DNA of 64,000 nt. Source: Flaviflagellibacter rhizophilus (lineage in GTDB: Bacteria; Pseudomonadota; Alphaproteobacteria; Rhizobiales; Methylopilaceae). The position numbers were made by a program, and so were the translations under genes. The DNA lies in NCBI RefSeq assembly GCF_033898525.1, contig NZ_JAXAFJ010000005.1:162552-226551 (forward strand). Reading direction: 5' to 3'. This document shows positions 17,436 to 25,730 of the stretch, piece by piece (within the stretch, counting starts at the first letter, position 1; each line of letters opens with the position of its first letter). The notes under the pieces are model-generated. The model did not search any database and was not told the DNA's origin. It saw only the letters and a list, made by a program, of their open reading frames with translations.

Positions 17436-18140
17436 ATGACACCGCTCGTCTCCCTCGAAGGCGTCTCCAAGGCGTTCACGCTCCACCTCCGCGGCGGCAC
17501 CATGCTGGATGTCGTGCGCGATGTCGGGTTCGACGTCCTGCCCGGCGAATGCGTGGTGCTGGGCGGCCCTTCAGGCGCAGGCAAGTCCTCGCTGCTGAAG
17601 ATCATCTACGGCAATTACCGCTGCGACAGCGGCCGCATCCTGATCCGCGATGGCGAGGAGATCGTGGACGTCGCCAGCGCTGAACCTCGCCGCATCCTTG
17701 CCCTGCGCAAGAACACGATGGGCTATGTCAGCCAGTTCCTGCGCGTGATCCCGCGTGTCGGCACCCGCGAAGTGGTTGCGGCGGCCGGGCGCGAAGGCGG
17801 GCTGGGTCGGGACGAGGCTGCGCGCCGCGCAGGAGAATTGCTCGATGCGCTGAACCTGCCCGAGCGTCTCTGGGATCTGCCACCCGCCACGTTCTCCGGC
17901 GGCGAGCAGCAGCGCGTCAACATCGCACGTGGGCTGATCGCCGATCTGCCGGTGCTGCTGCTCGACGAACCGACGGCTTCGCTGGATGCCGCCAACCGTG
18001 CCGTCGTCGTTGATCTGATCGAGAAGAAGAAGGATGCGGGCACCGCCATCATCGGCATTTTTCACGACGAGGATGTTCGGCGCAGCGTGGCCAGCCGCGT
18101 CGTGGACGTGACACGCTTCACCGCTAGATCGGCTGCCTGA
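17436..18140 (+). CDS. phnL: C-P lyase ABC-type ATPase PhnL
   Basis: Second ABC-type ATPase of the C-P lyase system, required with PhnG, PhnH and PhnI for formation of the ribose phosphonate intermediate. The 234-residue protein has Walker A GGPSGAGKSS, the signature FSGGEQQRVNIA, Walker B VLLLDEPTASLD and a switch His in IGIFHDEDVR. It starts three bases after phnK. Confidence 0.95.
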   Translation: MTPLVSLEGVSKAFTLHLRGGTMLDVVRDVGFDVLPGECVVLGGPSGAGKSSLLKIIYGNYRCDSGRILIRDGEEIVDVASAEPRRILALRKNTMGYVSQFLRVIPRVGTREVVAAAGREGGLGRDEAARRAGELLDALNLPERLWDLPPATFSGGEQQRVNIARGLIADLPVLLLDEPTASLDAANRAVVVDLIEKKKDAGTAIIGIFHDEDVRRSVASRVVDVTRFTARSAA

Positions 18141-18150
18141 GGACCAAGAT

Positions 18151-19293
18151 ATGCCGGACACATTGCGCCTGATCGAGAACGCGGAACTGGTGCTGGGCGA
18201 CCGCGTGGTGCGCGGCTGGCTGGCCGTCGAGAACGGCGTGATCGCCGAGATCGGAGAGGGCGCGGCGCCCGAGCGGGGCATCGACGCCGGCGGCGACTAC
18301 CTGATCCCCGGCCTTGTCGAGCTGCACACGGATCATCTGGAAAGCCATTTCCTGCCGCGCCCCAAGGTGCGGTGGAACGCGCTCGGCGCCGTCATGGCCT
18401 ATGACGCGCAGATCGCCGCATCCGGCATCACCACGGTGTTCGATTCGCTGCGAGCCGGATCGGATCTCGACGGCGGCGGTCTCGGAGCCGATCTGATGGA
18501 CCTCGGAAAGGCCCTGCAGCAGGCGCGGGAATCAGGCCTGATGCGTGCCGAGCACCTGACTCATCTGCGCTGCGAAGTGCCGTCGCCCGATGTGGTGGAG
18601 GCCATCAACGGTTTCGCGGAGCGCTTCCCGATCAGCCTGATGTCGCTGATGGACCACACGCCGGGCCAGCGCCAGTTCCGGGATATCGACAAATACCTGA
18701 TCTACTACACCGGCAAGACCGGGCGTTCGGTCGAGGAGTTCCGCGCGCAGATGGAACGTCGGGTCGGGGAAAATGCCGCTCACAGCGAGCGCAATCGTCC
18801 GGAGGTCATCGCCTTCGCGGAAGCGCGCGGCATTCCGCTTGCCAGCCATGACGACACCACGCCTGACGAAGTGGCGATGTCGGTCAGGGAGGGTGTGGCG
18901 CTTGCCGAGTTCCCGACCACGATGGAAGCGGCGCTTGCGCTGCGAGGCCATGGCATTGCCGTGATGATGGGCGCGCCGAACATCATGCGTGGCGGCTCGC
19001 ATTCGGGCAATCTGGCCGCGCTCGATCTCGCGGCCCATGACGGTCTCGACATCCTCTCGTCCGACTACGTGCCCGGCAGCCTGCTGATGGCCGCTTTCGC
19101 ATTGCCGCGCATGGCCGGCATTCCGCTGGCGGACGCCATCCGCAAGGTGACGCGCACGCCCGCTTTGGCGACCGGCCTTTCCGATCGCGGAGAGATCGCG
19201 CCCGGCCTTCGCGCCGATCTTGTGCGGGTTGCGGCCATCGGCGACATGCCGGTCGTGCGAAGGGTGTGGCGCGGCGGGGAGCGGGTCTCCTGA
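18151..19293 (+). CDS. phnM: RPnTP diphosphatase PhnM (amidohydrolase family)
   Basis: Hydrolyses alpha-D-ribose-1-methylphosphonate-5-triphosphate to the 5-phosphate and pyrophosphate, the step before PhnJ. The 380-residue length is close to the 378 of E. coli. The amidohydrolase metal site is visible as ELHTDHLESH near the N-terminus, and LASHDDTTPDEV holds further His and Asp ligands; the C-terminal RGEIAPGLRADLV is typical of the superfamily. GAGGACC at 18138-18144 is the ribosome binding site. The stop shares one base with the phnN start (TGATG). Confidence 0.95.
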   Translation: MPDTLRLIENAELVLGDRVVRGWLAVENGVIAEIGEGAAPERGIDAGGDYLIPGLVELHTDHLESHFLPRPKVRWNALGAVMAYDAQIAASGITTVFDSLRAGSDLDGGGLGADLMDLGKALQQARESGLMRAEHLTHLRCEVPSPDVVEAINGFAERFPISLMSLMDHTPGQRQFRDIDKYLIYYTGKTGRSVEEFRAQMERRVGENAAHSERNRPEVIAFAEARGIPLASHDDTTPDEVAMSVREGVALAEFPTTMEAALALRGHGIAVMMGAPNIMRGGSHSGNLAALDLAAHDGLDILSSDYVPGSLLMAAFALPRMAGIPLADAIRKVTRTPALATGLSDRGEIAPGLRADLVRVAAIGDMPVVRRVWRGGERVS

Positions 19294-19904
19294 TGCCGGA
19301 GCACACGGGGATCGGCGGCTTCGTGCTGGTTGGCGGTCCAAGCGGCGCGGGCAAGGACAGCCTGATTGACTTCGCGCGCAGCGCATTGGCCCGCGATCCG
19401 CGCTTCGTGTTTCCCGAGCGCGTGGTGACGCGGCCAAGCTCCGCCTACGAACAGCACCAGACCATGGATGAGGCCTCCTTCGCGGAAGCCGAGCGTTCCG
19501 GCGCGTTCGCCGTAAGCTGGCGTGCCCATGGCTTGGGCTATGCCTTGCCCCGCAGCGTTCTGGACGCGGCGCACCGGGGATCCGTGGTGATCTGCAACGT
19601 CTCCCGAGGCGTGGTGCCATGGTGCCGCCTCAACTTTCCCGGCGTGCTGGCGGTCGAGATCACCGCGCCGCCCGAGGTGCTTGCGGCTCGCCTGGCCGGT
19701 CGAAACCGCGCGGAGGATGGCGATCTCGCGAAGCGGCTCAGCCGGTCTGCCGAGATTTGCAGCGTCAAGGCAGACCGCACCATCGTGAACGATGGCGCTC
19801 TGGGGGACGCCGGCCGCGAACTCACCGAAGTGATCACGCAGCACGCAGCGGCACTGAACCAGCTGTCAGTCCCTAACACGCTACATCTGTCAGGTGCGCC
19901 ATGA
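19293..19904 (+). CDS. phnN: Ribose 1,5-bisphosphate phosphokinase PhnN
   Basis: Kinase that converts ribose 1,5-bisphosphate to PRPP, returning the ribose carbon of the C-P lyase pathway to nucleotide metabolism. It belongs to the guanylate-kinase-like P-loop family: FVLVGGPSGAGKDSLIDFAR holds the Walker A. The 203-residue product is slightly longer than E. coli PhnN. ATG 19293 overlaps the phnM stop; an earlier in-frame start would sit inside phnM. The gene ends inside the start of the MOSC gene (ATGA). Confidence 0.92.
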   Translation: MPEHTGIGGFVLVGGPSGAGKDSLIDFARSALARDPRFVFPERVVTRPSSAYEQHQTMDEASFAEAERSGAFAVSWRAHGLGYALPRSVLDAAHRGSVVICNVSRGVVPWCRLNFPGVLAVEITAPPEVLAARLAGRNRAEDGDLAKRLSRSAEICSVKADRTIVNDGALGDAGRELTEVITQHAAALNQLSVPNTLHLSGAP

Positions 19905-20464
19905 ACATCGAAGACCAATCGGCCAGCGGGTCGGTTCTGTCCGTCAGCCGCCGCCCCGGCCACAGCTTCAGCAAGGATGTGGAGCCGTCCATCACCCTGC
20001 TTGAGGGCCTGGGCGTCGAGGGCGACGGGCATCTCGGCGTCACCGTGCAGCACCGCTCGCGCGTGGCGCGCGATCCGACACAGCCCAATCTGCGGCAGGT
20101 TCACCTGATCCACTCAGAACTGTTCGATGAACTGGCGGCCGGAGGCTTCACCGTTCGGGCGGGAGACCTCGGCGAAAACGTGCTGACCCGCGGGATCGCC
20201 CTGCTGGACCTGCCTGAGGGCACCCGCCTTCACATCGGACCTGACGCCGTGGTCGAGGTCACCGGGCTGCGCAATCCCTGTTCGCAGATCGACGCGTTCC
20301 AGCCCGGCCTGATGTCGGCGCTGCTCGGCCGCGATGCCCAGGGTGGGCTGGTCCGCAAATCGGGGGTCATGTCCGTGGTGGTGAAGGGCGGACGCATCGA
20401 GCCGGGCGACGAGATCCGTATCGAGCTTCCGGCAGGACCCCACCGCAAGCTCGACAAGGTCTGA
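19901..20464 (+). CDS. MOSC-domain protein coupled to the phn operon
   Basis: A 187-residue protein consisting essentially of one MOSC domain. The cues are VEGDGHLGVTVQHRSR, RQVHLIHSELFDEL, RAGDLGENVLTRGIALLDLP and VTGLRNPCSQIDAF, the last giving the conserved Cys seen in MOSC proteins. MOSC domains occur in molybdenum-cofactor sulfurases and in molybdoenzymes such as YiiM and mARC. The four-base ATGA overlap with phnN puts it in the phosphonate operon, but no step of the known C-P lyase pathway needs molybdenum. Its role is unknown; substrate detoxification or an oxidation or reduction branch are guesses. Confidence 0.85.
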   Translation: MNIEDQSASGSVLSVSRRPGHSFSKDVEPSITLLEGLGVEGDGHLGVTVQHRSRVARDPTQPNLRQVHLIHSELFDELAAGGFTVRAGDLGENVLTRGIALLDLPEGTRLHIGPDAVVEVTGLRNPCSQIDAFQPGLMSALLGRDAQGGLVRKSGVMSVVVKGGRIEPGDEIRIELPAGPHRKLDKV

Positions 20465-20473
20465 GAGCGCCCG

Positions 20474-20500
20474 GCCGCCGCTGCTAGATGAAGCGGCGGC
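20474..20500. terminator. Possible bidirectional hairpin between the MOSC gene and phnE
   Basis: GCCGCCGCT (20474-20482) and AGCGGCGGC (20492-20500) form a nine-base-pair stem with a nine-base loop. It lies in the 19-base gap between two converging operons and runs into the phnE 3' end. There is no T-run, so it may only slow polymerase or be coincidental. Confidence 0.35.
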
Positions 20501-21293
20501 GGATCATCTGGCTGACGATGTCCAGCGTGGACACGGCCAGGATCACCATGATCAGGATTGCGCCGGCCTTCTCGTACTGGAACGAGCGCATGACCTCGTT
20601 GAAGGTCATGCCGATGCCGCCGCCGCCCACGATGCCGATGACGGTGGCCGAGCGCACATTGCTCTCGAAGCGATAGAGCGTGAACGAGATCCAGAGCGGC
20701 AGGACCTGCGGGATCACGCCGAACACGATCTCCTGCAGCTTGGTCGCGCCTGTGCCACGGATCCCCTCGACGGGGCCGTGGTCGATGGCCTCCACGGCCT
20801 CCGAGAACAGCTTGGCGATGATGCCTGTGGTGTGCAGGAACAGCGCGAGCACGCCGGCGAACGGCCCGAGGCCCACGGCGGCGATGAAGATCAGCGCGAA
20901 GACCAGTTCGTTGATGGCGCGCAGCGCGTCCATCAGCCGCCGGATGGGGATGGTGATCCACGCGGGCGCGATGTTGCTGGCGGAAAGCAGCGCGAAGGGA
21001 ATGCCGACGATCACGGCGAGCAGGGTGCCCCAGACCGCGATGGCGAGGGTCTCGGCCAGTCCGCGCAGGTAGAAGCGGCCATCTTCGAAGTCCGGCTTCA
21101 GGAAGTCCTTGCCGAGCTCGGCCATGTTTCCGGCATCGCGCCAGAGCTGGACCGGAGCCATCTCGGCGCTGTTCCATGCCCAGACGAGAACCGCGACAGC
21201 CACACCGGTGAGCGCCGTCCTCACGAGGATCCGGACAGGTGAAATCGGCTCGCGGAAATCAGCGGCGGTGGTCGTCGGCGTGGCGGTGGTCAT
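20484..21293 (-). CDS. phnE: Phosphonate ABC transporter permease PhnE
   Basis: Inner-membrane permease of the PhnCDE importer. The 269-residue protein has about six hydrophobic helices and the binding-protein-dependent transport signature around RAINELVFALIFIAAVGLGP and FESNVRSATVIGIVGGGGIG, the usual PhnE coupling region. It is the third gene of a leftward operon, after phnC and phnD. It converges on the MOSC gene with a 19-base gap. Confidence 0.94.
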   Translation of the reverse strand: MTTATPTTTAADFREPISPVRILVRTALTGVAVAVLVWAWNSAEMAPVQLWRDAGNMAELGKDFLKPDFEDGRFYLRGLAETLAIAVWGTLLAVIVGIPFALLSASNIAPAWITIPIRRLMDALRAINELVFALIFIAAVGLGPFAGVLALFLHTTGIIAKLFSEAVEAIDHGPVEGIRGTGATKLQEIVFGVIPQVLPLWISFTLYRFESNVRSATVIGIVGGGGIGMTFNEVMRSFQYEKAGAILIMVILAVSTLDIVSQMIRRRFI

Positions 21294-21347
21294 GCTGTGC
21301 TTTCAGGTGGTGCGGGAGAGAGCAGGGGCTCTCTCCCGCGATCCGGC

Positions 21348-22352
21348 TTACATGTTCGGCGTGCTGGCCATGGCCTTGTCGAGCTCGGCGAGCTTGGCGT
21401 CGATCTCGGCGATCTTCTTTGCCTTCTCGTCGGCAGCCATCTTGTCGTCGTTCTGCATCTTGGTCTTCGACTTGAAGAGCTCGAGCTGGCGGATCGGGTA
21501 GAGCTGCGCGTTGGAGGACGGCGCAAACACGCCCCAGCCGTCGGACGTGGTCTTCAGGATGTCGCGGGCGCGGGTGACTTCCTCGGGCGTGCCGAGGCGG
21601 CCATAGCCGAGGAAGAAGGCGAGAACCTTTGCCTTCATCTCGGGCGCGAGGTCAGAACGCCACACCAGCGGATCCGAAGGGATGAGCGGCGAACGCCACA
21701 CTTCCTTGATCTTGGCGCGCGCTTCCGGACGGGTGATCTGGAGGCGGTCCATGCTCTCGGTGTTGTTGGTGGCGATGTCGACCTGGTTGTTGGCGGCCGC
21801 CATGGCATTGCCTTCGTGATTGCCGGTCACGACGCGCTTGTAGCAATTGTTCGGGTCAACATTGTTGAGCGCGAACACGTAGTAGCTCGGCACAAGGTTG
21901 CCGGAGGTGGAGTTCACGTCGCCGTTGCCGAAGTTGTATCCCTTCGAGCAATCCAGCACGTCCTTCAGATCGTTGATGTCGGAACGATCCTTGTTGGTGA
22001 TGATGAGCGGGTAATAGCCCTTGGTGCCGTCCGGCTTCGTGGTCTGCGCGAACACTTCGCCGCTGGCGCGGTCGACGGCTTCCATGGCCGACTTGTTGCC
22101 GTACCAGGCCAGATCGACCTTCTTGAAGCGCATGGCTTCAATGACGCCGGCATAATCCTGCGCGAAGAACGCCTTGACCGGAACGCCGACGGCCTTTTCG
22201 AGGTCCTTCAGCATCGGCTCGAAGCTCTTCGACAGGGCCGCCGAGGACTCCGTGGAAATGATGCCGAAGTTCAGCTGCTTGGGTGCTTCCTGGGCGCTGG
22301 CGCCGCCGGCCAGCATGAGCGCGGCGAACGCGCCTACGACGAACGTCTTCAT
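21348..22352 (-). CDS. phnD: Phosphonate ABC transporter periplasmic binding protein PhnD
   Basis: Periplasmic phosphonate-binding protein that delivers substrate to PhnC/PhnE. The 334-residue precursor has a clear signal peptide ending GGASA-QE. The mature start LNFGIISTESS and later YAGVIEAMRFKKVDLAWYGN are typical of PhnD. The C-terminus is a charged helix (KTKMQNDDKMAADEKAKKIA). A strong purine-rich ribosome binding site (AGGAGAGAGACC on the coding strand) precedes ATG 22352. A gap of 54 bases separates it from phnE and 24 bases from phnC. Confidence 0.94.
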   Translation of the reverse strand: MKTFVVGAFAALMLAGGASAQEAPKQLNFGIISTESSAALSKSFEPMLKDLEKAVGVPVKAFFAQDYAGVIEAMRFKKVDLAWYGNKSAMEAVDRASGEVFAQTTKPDGTKGYYPLIITNKDRSDINDLKDVLDCSKGYNFGNGDVNSTSGNLVPSYYVFALNNVDPNNCYKRVVTGNHEGNAMAAANNQVDIATNNTESMDRLQITRPEARAKIKEVWRSPLIPSDPLVWRSDLAPEMKAKVLAFFLGYGRLGTPEEVTRARDILKTTSDGWGVFAPSSNAQLYPIRQLELFKSKTKMQNDDKMAADEKAKKIAEIDAKLAELDKAMASTPNM

Positions 22353-22376
22353 GGTCTCTCTCCTAGATTTGCCGTG

Positions 22377-23249
22377 TCAGGACGCGCGGGCGATGTCTTC
22401 AGCCGCGCGGATGCGCTGGACGTCGAGGATGCCCCCCTCAAAGTCCGTCCCCGGGCCCGACTGGCCCGGCAGGATCAGTTCTTCGGCGCTGGCGCCGTAA
22501 AGTTCGGTCAGGAAGGACGGCGTCAGCCGGTCGGCCGGTCCGTCGAAGACCACCGTGCCCTGTCGCATCGCGATGACGCGGTCGAAATAGGCGCGCGCGT
22601 AATCCACCTGATGCAGGGAGACGAGGAGCGTGATGCCCTTCTTGCGGTTCAGTTCGGCAAGGAGGTCCATGACCCGCTTGGCGGATTTGGGATCGAGCGA
22701 GGCGATCGGCTCGTCCGCGACGATGATCTCGGCTTGCTGGACGAGGGCGCGGGCGATGGCGGCGCGCTGCTGCTGGCCGCCGGAAAGCTGCTCCGCCCGC
22801 TTCTTCGCGTGTTCGGAGATGCCGACTTCAGCCAGGGCAATGCGGGCGTTGTGCCGGTCTTCCTTGCTGAACAGGCCGAGCAGGCCGCGCAGCGAGGAGT
22901 GGCGGCCAAGCGAGCCGATCAGGACGTTGGTGGTCACCGAGAGCCGGTTCACCAGATTGAACTTCTGGAAGATGAGCCCGACCCGCCGGCGCACCATCCG
23001 CACATCGGATGCGAGACGGCCATTGGCCTGGACGAGCTCGCCGAAGATGCGAACTTCGCCGACGTCGCGGTCCGCTTCCAGAAGGCCGGAAGCCATGCGG
23101 ATGAGCGTGGACTTGCCGGAGCCCGATGCTCCGATCAATGCGACCCGTTCACCGGCTGCGATGCTGATGGAGACGGCGTTGACCGCCGTGACGGCGCCGT
23201 AGCTCTTGGACAGATTGCGGACGGAGAGTGCGGGTGACGTTGCGTTCAT
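22377..23249 (-). CDS. phnC: Phosphonate ABC transporter ATPase PhnC
   Basis: Cytoplasmic ATPase of the phosphonate importer. The 290-residue protein shows Walker A GASGSGKST, Q-loop region LIFQKFNLV, signature LSGGQQQRAAIARAL, Walker B IIVADEPIASLD and the switch His in LVSLHQVDYA. The start at 23249 is preceded on its strand by AGGG at a normal distance. A candidate PhoB box lies 23-40 bases upstream, leaving very little room for a leader. Confidence 0.94.
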   Translation of the reverse strand: MNATSPALSVRNLSKSYGAVTAVNAVSISIAAGERVALIGASGSGKSTLIRMASGLLEADRDVGEVRIFGELVQANGRLASDVRMVRRRVGLIFQKFNLVNRLSVTTNVLIGSLGRHSSLRGLLGLFSKEDRHNARIALAEVGISEHAKKRAEQLSGGQQQRAAIARALVQQAEIIVADEPIASLDPKSAKRVMDLLAELNRKKGITLLVSLHQVDYARAYFDRVIAMRQGTVVFDGPADRLTPSFLTELYGASAEELILPGQSGPGTDFEGGILDVQRIRAAEDIARAS

Positions 23250-23271
23250 GCCGCTTGCCCTAGCGGCCGTG

Positions 23272-23289
23272 GATGACGCACGGATGACG
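23272..23289 (-). promoter_or_regulatory. Candidate PhoB box upstream of phnC
   Basis: On the minus strand CGTCATC, four bases, CGTCATC: identical heptamers 11 bases apart, each with the GTCAT core of the PhoB half-site. Orientation fits phnCDE. Its closeness to the phnC start implies a very short leader if it acts as an activator site. Confidence 0.5.
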
Positions 23290-23323
23290 TGTTACCGGCC
23301 CGCCGTCACGCTAGGATCAAGCC

Positions 23324-25012
23324 ATGAGCGAGAATGCAGAGCCCAAGCTGTCGGCACCCTTCGGGGCGTCCACCAAGTGGCGGATGGACATCAGGCAGTG
23401 GCGCGTCCTGTTGATGCCGGCCGTCGCCGTTGCAGCCTTCGTGCTGCTGGAGTGGCTCAGCTTCATGCACGAGCACAAGGGGGTGCCGGTTACCCCCTGG
23501 AATCCGGGGCTGGGCTTCCTGTTCGCGCTGATGCTGGTGCGCGGCCCCGGCTATGCGGGGGTTCTGTTCTGCGGCGTCATCCTGGCCGAACTCGTGGTGC
23601 TTCAGACGCGGCTGTCCTGGCCGCTGATCCTTGGCATCGCCTTGATCATCTCAGCGGTCTATGGCGGCACGGCCTATCTCGCCCGCCGTTATGGCCGCCT
23701 CGAACTGGGCATGAACCGGCTTTCCCACATCATTGTCGTTCTCGGTGCCGGTGCCGCCGGAGCAATGCTTGCCACGGTCATGTTGCCGCTTCTCCTCGTG
23801 CTCGATGTCGACTTCGGCTGGCAGGATGTCCGCTTCGCGTTTTTGCCGCTGTTCCTGGGAGACGTCATCGGCATCGCGGTGATATCGCCGCTGCTTCTGC
23901 GCCTCATCGGGGTCAGGGACACCACCGTGCCTGGCCTGCTGCGCCGGCCCGAGGTCCTGCTCCACGCTTTGCTGGTAATGGCCGGCATGGCGATCATCGC
24001 GGGCATCGGGCTCGAAGCGGGCATCCGCCACTTCTATCTGCTGTTCGTGCCCGTCATCCTGTCCGGTGTCCGCTTCGGCATCGACGGCGCATGCCTCTCC
24101 CTTGCCTTCACGCAGTTCGCCCTTGTCGGTCTCCTTCGTGCGCATGGATCGGACACGGCGGTTTTCACCGAGTTCCAGACCCTGATGTTCGTGCTGAGCG
24201 GGACCGGATTGACCGTCGGCGCCGTTGTCAGCGAACGCCAGAACGCGAACGCGCGGGCCCGTGCCGCCGAGGCAAGGCTGAGAGACATGGAGGCCAAGGC
24301 GGCTCAGGCTGATCGCTTTCATCTGGTCAGCGGAATGGCCTCCGCTCTCGCCCACGAGATCAACCAGCCCATGACAGCCGCGCGCGCTCTGGCGCGTTCT
24401 GCCCAGCACATCCTCGATGCCGGAGATCCGGACCTCAAGCGTGCCCGCGTCAATCTGGCGAAGGTCATGGCGCAGATCGACCACGCCAGTTCCGTGCTTC
24501 GACGCATGCGGGACTTCCTGAGGCGCGGGCAGCCGCATCGCAGCAAGGTCGAAGTGCGGCCGATGATCGCGGATGCCCTGCTGCTGGTGGAGGCGGAAGC
24601 CCGTGCCAAGCACATCAGCCTGCGCTTGAGAGTGCCCGAAAATCTACCCGAGATACGGGCCGACCGCGTGCAGTTGCAGCAGGTCGTCCTCAATCTCGTG
24701 CGCAATGCCATCGACTCCATCTCGGAGGCGGAACAGCGCAAAGGACAGGTCGATATCTCGGCATTCTATCAGGCCGAGCCTGAGCGGATCGAGATTTCGG
24801 TTGCGGACAACGGACCGGGCCTCGGCCCTGATTTTGCCGAAAGAGTGTTCGAACCTTTGATGACATCGAAGCACGGAGGTCTTGGATTGGGGCTGCCGAT
24901 ATGTGTATCCATAGTGGAGTCCCACGGCGGCAAGGTCTGGCTGCATTCAGGCAGGTCCGGTGCCACTGAATTTCGTTTCTCAATTCCTCTGAACACTAGC
25001 GCGGCCAACTGA
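23324..25012 (+). CDS. MASE1-domain sensor histidine kinase
   Basis: A 562-residue inner-membrane kinase. Residues 1-300 hold about eight hydrophobic helices of MASE1 type (WNPGLGFLFALMLVRGPGYA, FLPLFLGDVIGIAVISPLLL), an integral sensing module whose ligand is generally unknown. A coiled coil (RQNANARARAAEARLRDMEA) leads to the HisKA domain with phospho-acceptor box ALAHEINQP, then N-box LQQVVLNLVRNAIDS, G1 ADNGPGLGPDF and G2 GGLGLGLPICVSIVESHGG. It starts 74 bases from phnC on the other strand and is followed one base later by its FixJ-type partner. No known target operon adjoins it apart from the small membrane protein gene downstream. Confidence 0.88.
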   Translation: MSENAEPKLSAPFGASTKWRMDIRQWRVLLMPAVAVAAFVLLEWLSFMHEHKGVPVTPWNPGLGFLFALMLVRGPGYAGVLFCGVILAELVVLQTRLSWPLILGIALIISAVYGGTAYLARRYGRLELGMNRLSHIIVVLGAGAAGAMLATVMLPLLLVLDVDFGWQDVRFAFLPLFLGDVIGIAVISPLLLRLIGVRDTTVPGLLRRPEVLLHALLVMAGMAIIAGIGLEAGIRHFYLLFVPVILSGVRFGIDGACLSLAFTQFALVGLLRAHGSDTAVFTEFQTLMFVLSGTGLTVGAVVSERQNANARARAAEARLRDMEAKAAQADRFHLVSGMASALAHEINQPMTAARALARSAQHILDAGDPDLKRARVNLAKVMAQIDHASSVLRRMRDFLRRGQPHRSKVEVRPMIADALLLVEAEARAKHISLRLRVPENLPEIRADRVQLQQVVLNLVRNAIDSISEAEQRKGQVDISAFYQAEPERIEISVADNGPGLGPDFAERVFEPLMTSKHGGLGLGLPICVSIVESHGGKVWLHSGRSGATEFRFSIPLNTSAAN

Positions 25013-25013
25013 C

Positions 25014-25628
25014 ATGTCTCCCTCGACCATTTTTGTAGTTGACGATCAAGAGGCCGTGCGTGCTGCACTTGCGGAGATGCTCAGCGTCTTCGGCTTCCAC
25101 GTGGAGACCCACGCATCCGGCCGTTCGTTTCTGGACGCCTACACCCAGGGCCGGCGCGGATGCGTGGTGGCCGACGTCCGGATGCCGGAGATGGACGGCA
25201 TCGAGCTTGTTCGGGAGTGCGTGCGACGCGGCATCCGCCTGCCCATCATCCTCATTTCCGGCCATGCGGACGTTCCCATGGCCGTGGATGGCATCAAGGC
25301 AGGAGCGGAAGACTTCATCGAGAAGCCCGTGGACGATGTGCAACTGGTCGCCGCCATCAACAGGGGCATCGAACGGGCCCTGGCGCAGCAGGACGCGGAA
25401 AGCTCGCGCGAGAAGCTGGCTATCCAGTTCAACCGCCTGACCAAAAGGCAGGCCGAGATCTTCGACCTGGTGGCTGCGGGTCACACAAGCCAGGCCATCG
25501 CGGCGCAACTCGACATTTCTTCCCGAACCGTCGAAAGCTATCGCGCGGTCATCATGGAGAAGATGCAGGCCGAGAGCGTGGCTGTCCTTGTTCGGCAGGC
25601 CGTGAGACTAGGGCGCATCGCACTGTAA
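25014..25628 (+). CDS. FixJ-family two-component response regulator
   Basis: A 204-residue regulator: an N-terminal receiver with acidic pocket Asp10-Asp11, phospho-acceptor Asp54 in VVADVRMPEMDG, a conserved Ser in ILISGHAD and Lys in FIEKPV; then a LuxR/FixJ helix-turn-helix (RLTKRQAEIFDLVAAGHTSQ and DISSRTVESYRAVIMEKMQ). It starts one base after the kinase stop, so the pair is one unit. The palindrome at 25691-25708, just after this gene, could be its site, but that is speculation. Confidence 0.92.
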   Translation: MSPSTIFVVDDQEAVRAALAEMLSVFGFHVETHASGRSFLDAYTQGRRGCVVADVRMPEMDGIELVRECVRRGIRLPIILISGHADVPMAVDGIKAGAEDFIEKPVDDVQLVAAINRGIERALAQQDAESSREKLAIQFNRLTKRQAEIFDLVAAGHTSQAIAAQLDISSRTVESYRAVIMEKMQAESVAVLVRQAVRLGRIAL

Positions 25629-25690
25629 ATCTACGGCAGTGTTGCTGCGAATACCGCGACGGTAGTTATCCCGGTACTCTCTTGAGGAAT

Positions 25691-25708
25691 GCAAACGGTT
25701 CCGTTTGC
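25691..25708. promoter_or_regulatory. Perfect palindrome upstream of a small membrane protein gene
   Basis: GCAAACGG, TT, CCGTTTGC: an 18-base perfect inverted repeat, 23 bases before the GTG start at 25731. A smaller repeat, TACCG-cga-CGGTA, lies about 35 bases upstream. The position suits an operator; the binding protein is unknown. Confidence 0.5.
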
Positions 25709-25730
25709 TCGTCCGAAAGGGAGTAACGCC

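Noticed and set aside
21297..23237. 646-codon plus-strand frame across phnD and phnC
   Set aside because: It covers two clearly identified genes on the minus strand and has the low-complexity composition of an antisense shadow.
25689..25730. ATG 25689 as start of the small membrane protein
   Set aside because: Its purine run abuts the codon and the start would put a perfect palindrome inside the coding region; GTG 25731 has a well-spaced ribosome binding site.
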